26,220 nt of DNA from an uncultured Prevotellaceae bacterium (GTDB lineage: Bacteria > Bacteroidota > Bacteroidia > Bacteroidales > Bacteroidaceae), in NCBI GenBank assembly GCA_946624335.1, contig CAMOSA010000011.1, positions 1-26,220 of the forward strand, written 5' to 3'. Position numbers and translations under genes: made by a program. The first letter of the stretch is position 1, and each line of letters opens with the position of its first letter. The notes beneath the pieces were generated by a model. The model was not told the origin of the DNA. It searched no databases and saw only the letters and a list, made by a program, of their open reading frames with translations. Below are positions 25,095-26,220 of this stretch, in pieces.

Positions 25095-25126
25095 CAAAAT
25101 TAGCGTTTTTTAGTGAGGAGAGCAAA
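25095..25126 (-). promoter_or_regulatory. Promoter of the P-type ATPase gene, almost no leader
   Basis: Minus strand: TTTG (25123-25126), 20 nt, TAATTTTG (25095-25102). Only 8 nt lie between the box and the ATG at 25086, so the transcript should be leaderless or nearly so. It is back to back with the peptidase promoter on the other strand. Confidence 0.68.
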
Positions 25127-25141
25127 ATTTAATCGACCTAA

Positions 25142-25174
25142 TTGCTGAAAAGTGACCTTTTTTTATTACCTTTG
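25142..25174 (+). promoter_or_regulatory. Promoter of the S9 peptidase gene
   Basis: TACCTTTG (25167-25174) is a good -7 box, 40 nt before the ATG at 25215. The -33 element is weak: TTG at 25142-25144 with a spacing of 22 nt. Divergent from the ATPase promoter within the 128-nt gap. Confidence 0.6.
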
Positions 25175-25214
25175 TAACCAAATTCACGAGAAATCATCAT
25201 CAGTCAATATCATC

Positions 25215-26220
25215 ATGAACAAGAATCAACTCCTCGCAGCGTTGTTGTCGCTGGCCGCCACTGCGTCAGCCCACGAGCTCAGCATCACCTCGTTTCGCCA
25301 TGTAGGTCCCCTGCCGCTGCAACGGCCTGTCATCCTCGACAGCACCGACGTCAAAGGAGAGGCGTTCAAGGAAGACGCCTTGCTGGCGACGCCGCTGCGC
25401 CTCGAGAGCGTGCGCCAGGGCCAGCCCTTCAGCGGCGCCGTGCTGCCCAAGACGTCCGGCAATCGTCCGGCGCTTCACCTGCTCGCCTTCGATATGACCA
25501 ACACGGCCTACACCAAGGCCACCATCAACGTCCGGGGCCTCGACCATCACGAGCTGTACATCGACGGCACGAAGGTGCCGAGCGGCACGGAGCGGGAGCT
25601 GCTGCCGGCCACCCACGAAGTGATCATCAAGGCCCTCACGACGGCCACGAGCAAAGACTCGCTGAGCGTCACCGTCGTGTCGCCGACGGAGGGGCGTATC
25701 ACGCTCAACGCCGACGGCTCGCACCGCCTCTATACGATGCGTGAAGTGCTGCACGCACGGCGCTACAACAGCGTCAAGCTGTCGCCCAACGGACGATGGA
25801 TGACCGTCACGACGATACAGACACAGCCCGACGGCAAAGCGCAGACCGTGAGCGAGGTACGCGAGGTCGCCACGGGACGCGTCGTCTGCCAGCGCGAGGG
25901 GCTGCAATGGATGCCGCGAAAGAATCTGCTCTACTTCACCCGCCAGCAGGGCGGACAGCGACAGCTCGTGACCTTAGACCCGCTGACGATGAAGGAGACG
26001 GTGATCGCCGACGGGCTGCCCGAGGGCCGCTTCGACGTCGCCCCCACCGAGGACCGTATCGTCTTCACCCTCACCGACGAAGGGCCCCGCGAACGAGCTG
26101 ACGTCTACGAGGTGGTCCACCCCGACGACCGCCAACCGGGCTGGCGCACACGCACCCATCTGGCCATCTACGACCTCGCCACAGGTCTCATGCAACCGTT
26201 GACCTTCGGACACGTCCGCA
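25215..26220 (+). CDS. Probable S9-family (prolyl oligopeptidase-like) peptidase, N-terminal part; continues past the right edge
   Basis: The frame is open from ATG 25215 to the edge, giving about 335 residues. A signal peptide (MNKNQLLAALLSLAATASA) points to the periplasm or cell surface. The following SITSFRHVGPLPLQRPVILD and VKGEAFKEDALLATP, and then blade-like repeats (VKLSPNGRWMTVTT, RKNLLYFTRQQGGQRQLVTLD, RFDVAPTEDRIVFTLTDEG), look like the beta-propeller of secreted Bacteroidales dipeptidyl/prolyl-tripeptidyl peptidases. The catalytic alpha/beta-hydrolase domain (GxSxGG Ser, Asp, His) would lie outside the window, so activity cannot be confirmed. Its role would be to trim oligopeptides outside the inner membrane. 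Confidence 0.7.
   Translation, partial: MNKNQLLAALLSLAATASAHELSITSFRHVGPLPLQRPVILDSTDVKGEAFKEDALLATPLRLESVRQGQPFSGAVLPKTSGNRPALHLLAFDMTNTAYTKATINVRGLDHHELYIDGTKVPSGTERELLPATHEVIIKALTTATSKDSLSVTVVSPTEGRITLNADGSHRLYTMREVLHARRYNSVKLSPNGRWMTVTTIQTQPDGKAQTVSEVREVATGRVVCQREGLQWMPRKNLLYFTRQQGGQRQLVTLDPLTMKETVIADGLPEGRFDVAPTEDRIVFTLTDEGPRERADVYEVVHPDDRQPGWRTRTHLAIYDLATGLMQPLTFGHVR

Overview
The window looks like chromosomal DNA from a GC-rich member of the Bacteroidales, most likely Prevotellaceae (inference). Supporting signs are Bacteroidetes promoters (-33 TTTG, about 20 nt, -7 TAnnTTTG) ahead of most transcription units, an outer-membrane beta-barrel with a carboxypeptidase-like N-terminal domain, a large secreted protein with a Prevotella-style C-terminal tail (GQR...KG...GGKKIVVK), a TolC/HlyD/ABC-2 permease operon, and intergenic regions full of AT-rich short repeats. 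I see no integrase, transposase, phage gene, CRISPR array, tRNA or rRNA.

Layout. 1-781 (-): a 45-aa zinc-ribbon protein followed by a D-2-hydroxyacid dehydrogenase cut by the left edge. 943-2409 (+): rhamnulokinase. 2528-2641: a long inverted repeat between convergent units. 2678-7747 (-): a four-gene envelope export operon (TolC-like, HlyD-like, two ABC-2 permeases) with no ATPase gene beside it. 7938-9329 (-): hisS with a clear terminator. 9518-15094 (+): SWIM/SNF2 helicase, leuB and ilvB, with different repeat arrays between them and after ilvB. 15691-18486 (-): a secreted multidomain protein and, 3' of it, a 55-aa small protein with its own terminator. 19050-22046 (-): outer-membrane beta-barrel protein with a Gly-rich tail. 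22387-25086 (-): Ca2+-type P-type ATPase. 25215 to the right edge (+): N-terminal part of a probable S9-family peptidase.

Functional view. Most genes are housekeeping or envelope genes: rhamnose use, histidyl-tRNA charging, leucine/valine synthesis, efflux, ion transport, surface proteins, peptide degradation. The leuB and ilvB genes stand away from the usual leuACD and ilvN partners. The least explained material is non-coding. Nearly every gap holds its own repeat family: a (T)TTTCACT inverted repeat, a TTAAC array, a GAATTA inverted repeat, a 22-nt array after ilvB, and a two-copy element of about 215-275 bp with 24-nt GAATTC repeats at both ends and a conserved core. That last element is the best candidate here for an undescribed structured or mobile intergenic unit. 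Several genes, including two small ones (45 and 55 aa), the edge-truncated dehydrogenase and the S9 peptidase, are easily missed by length-filtered gene callers.
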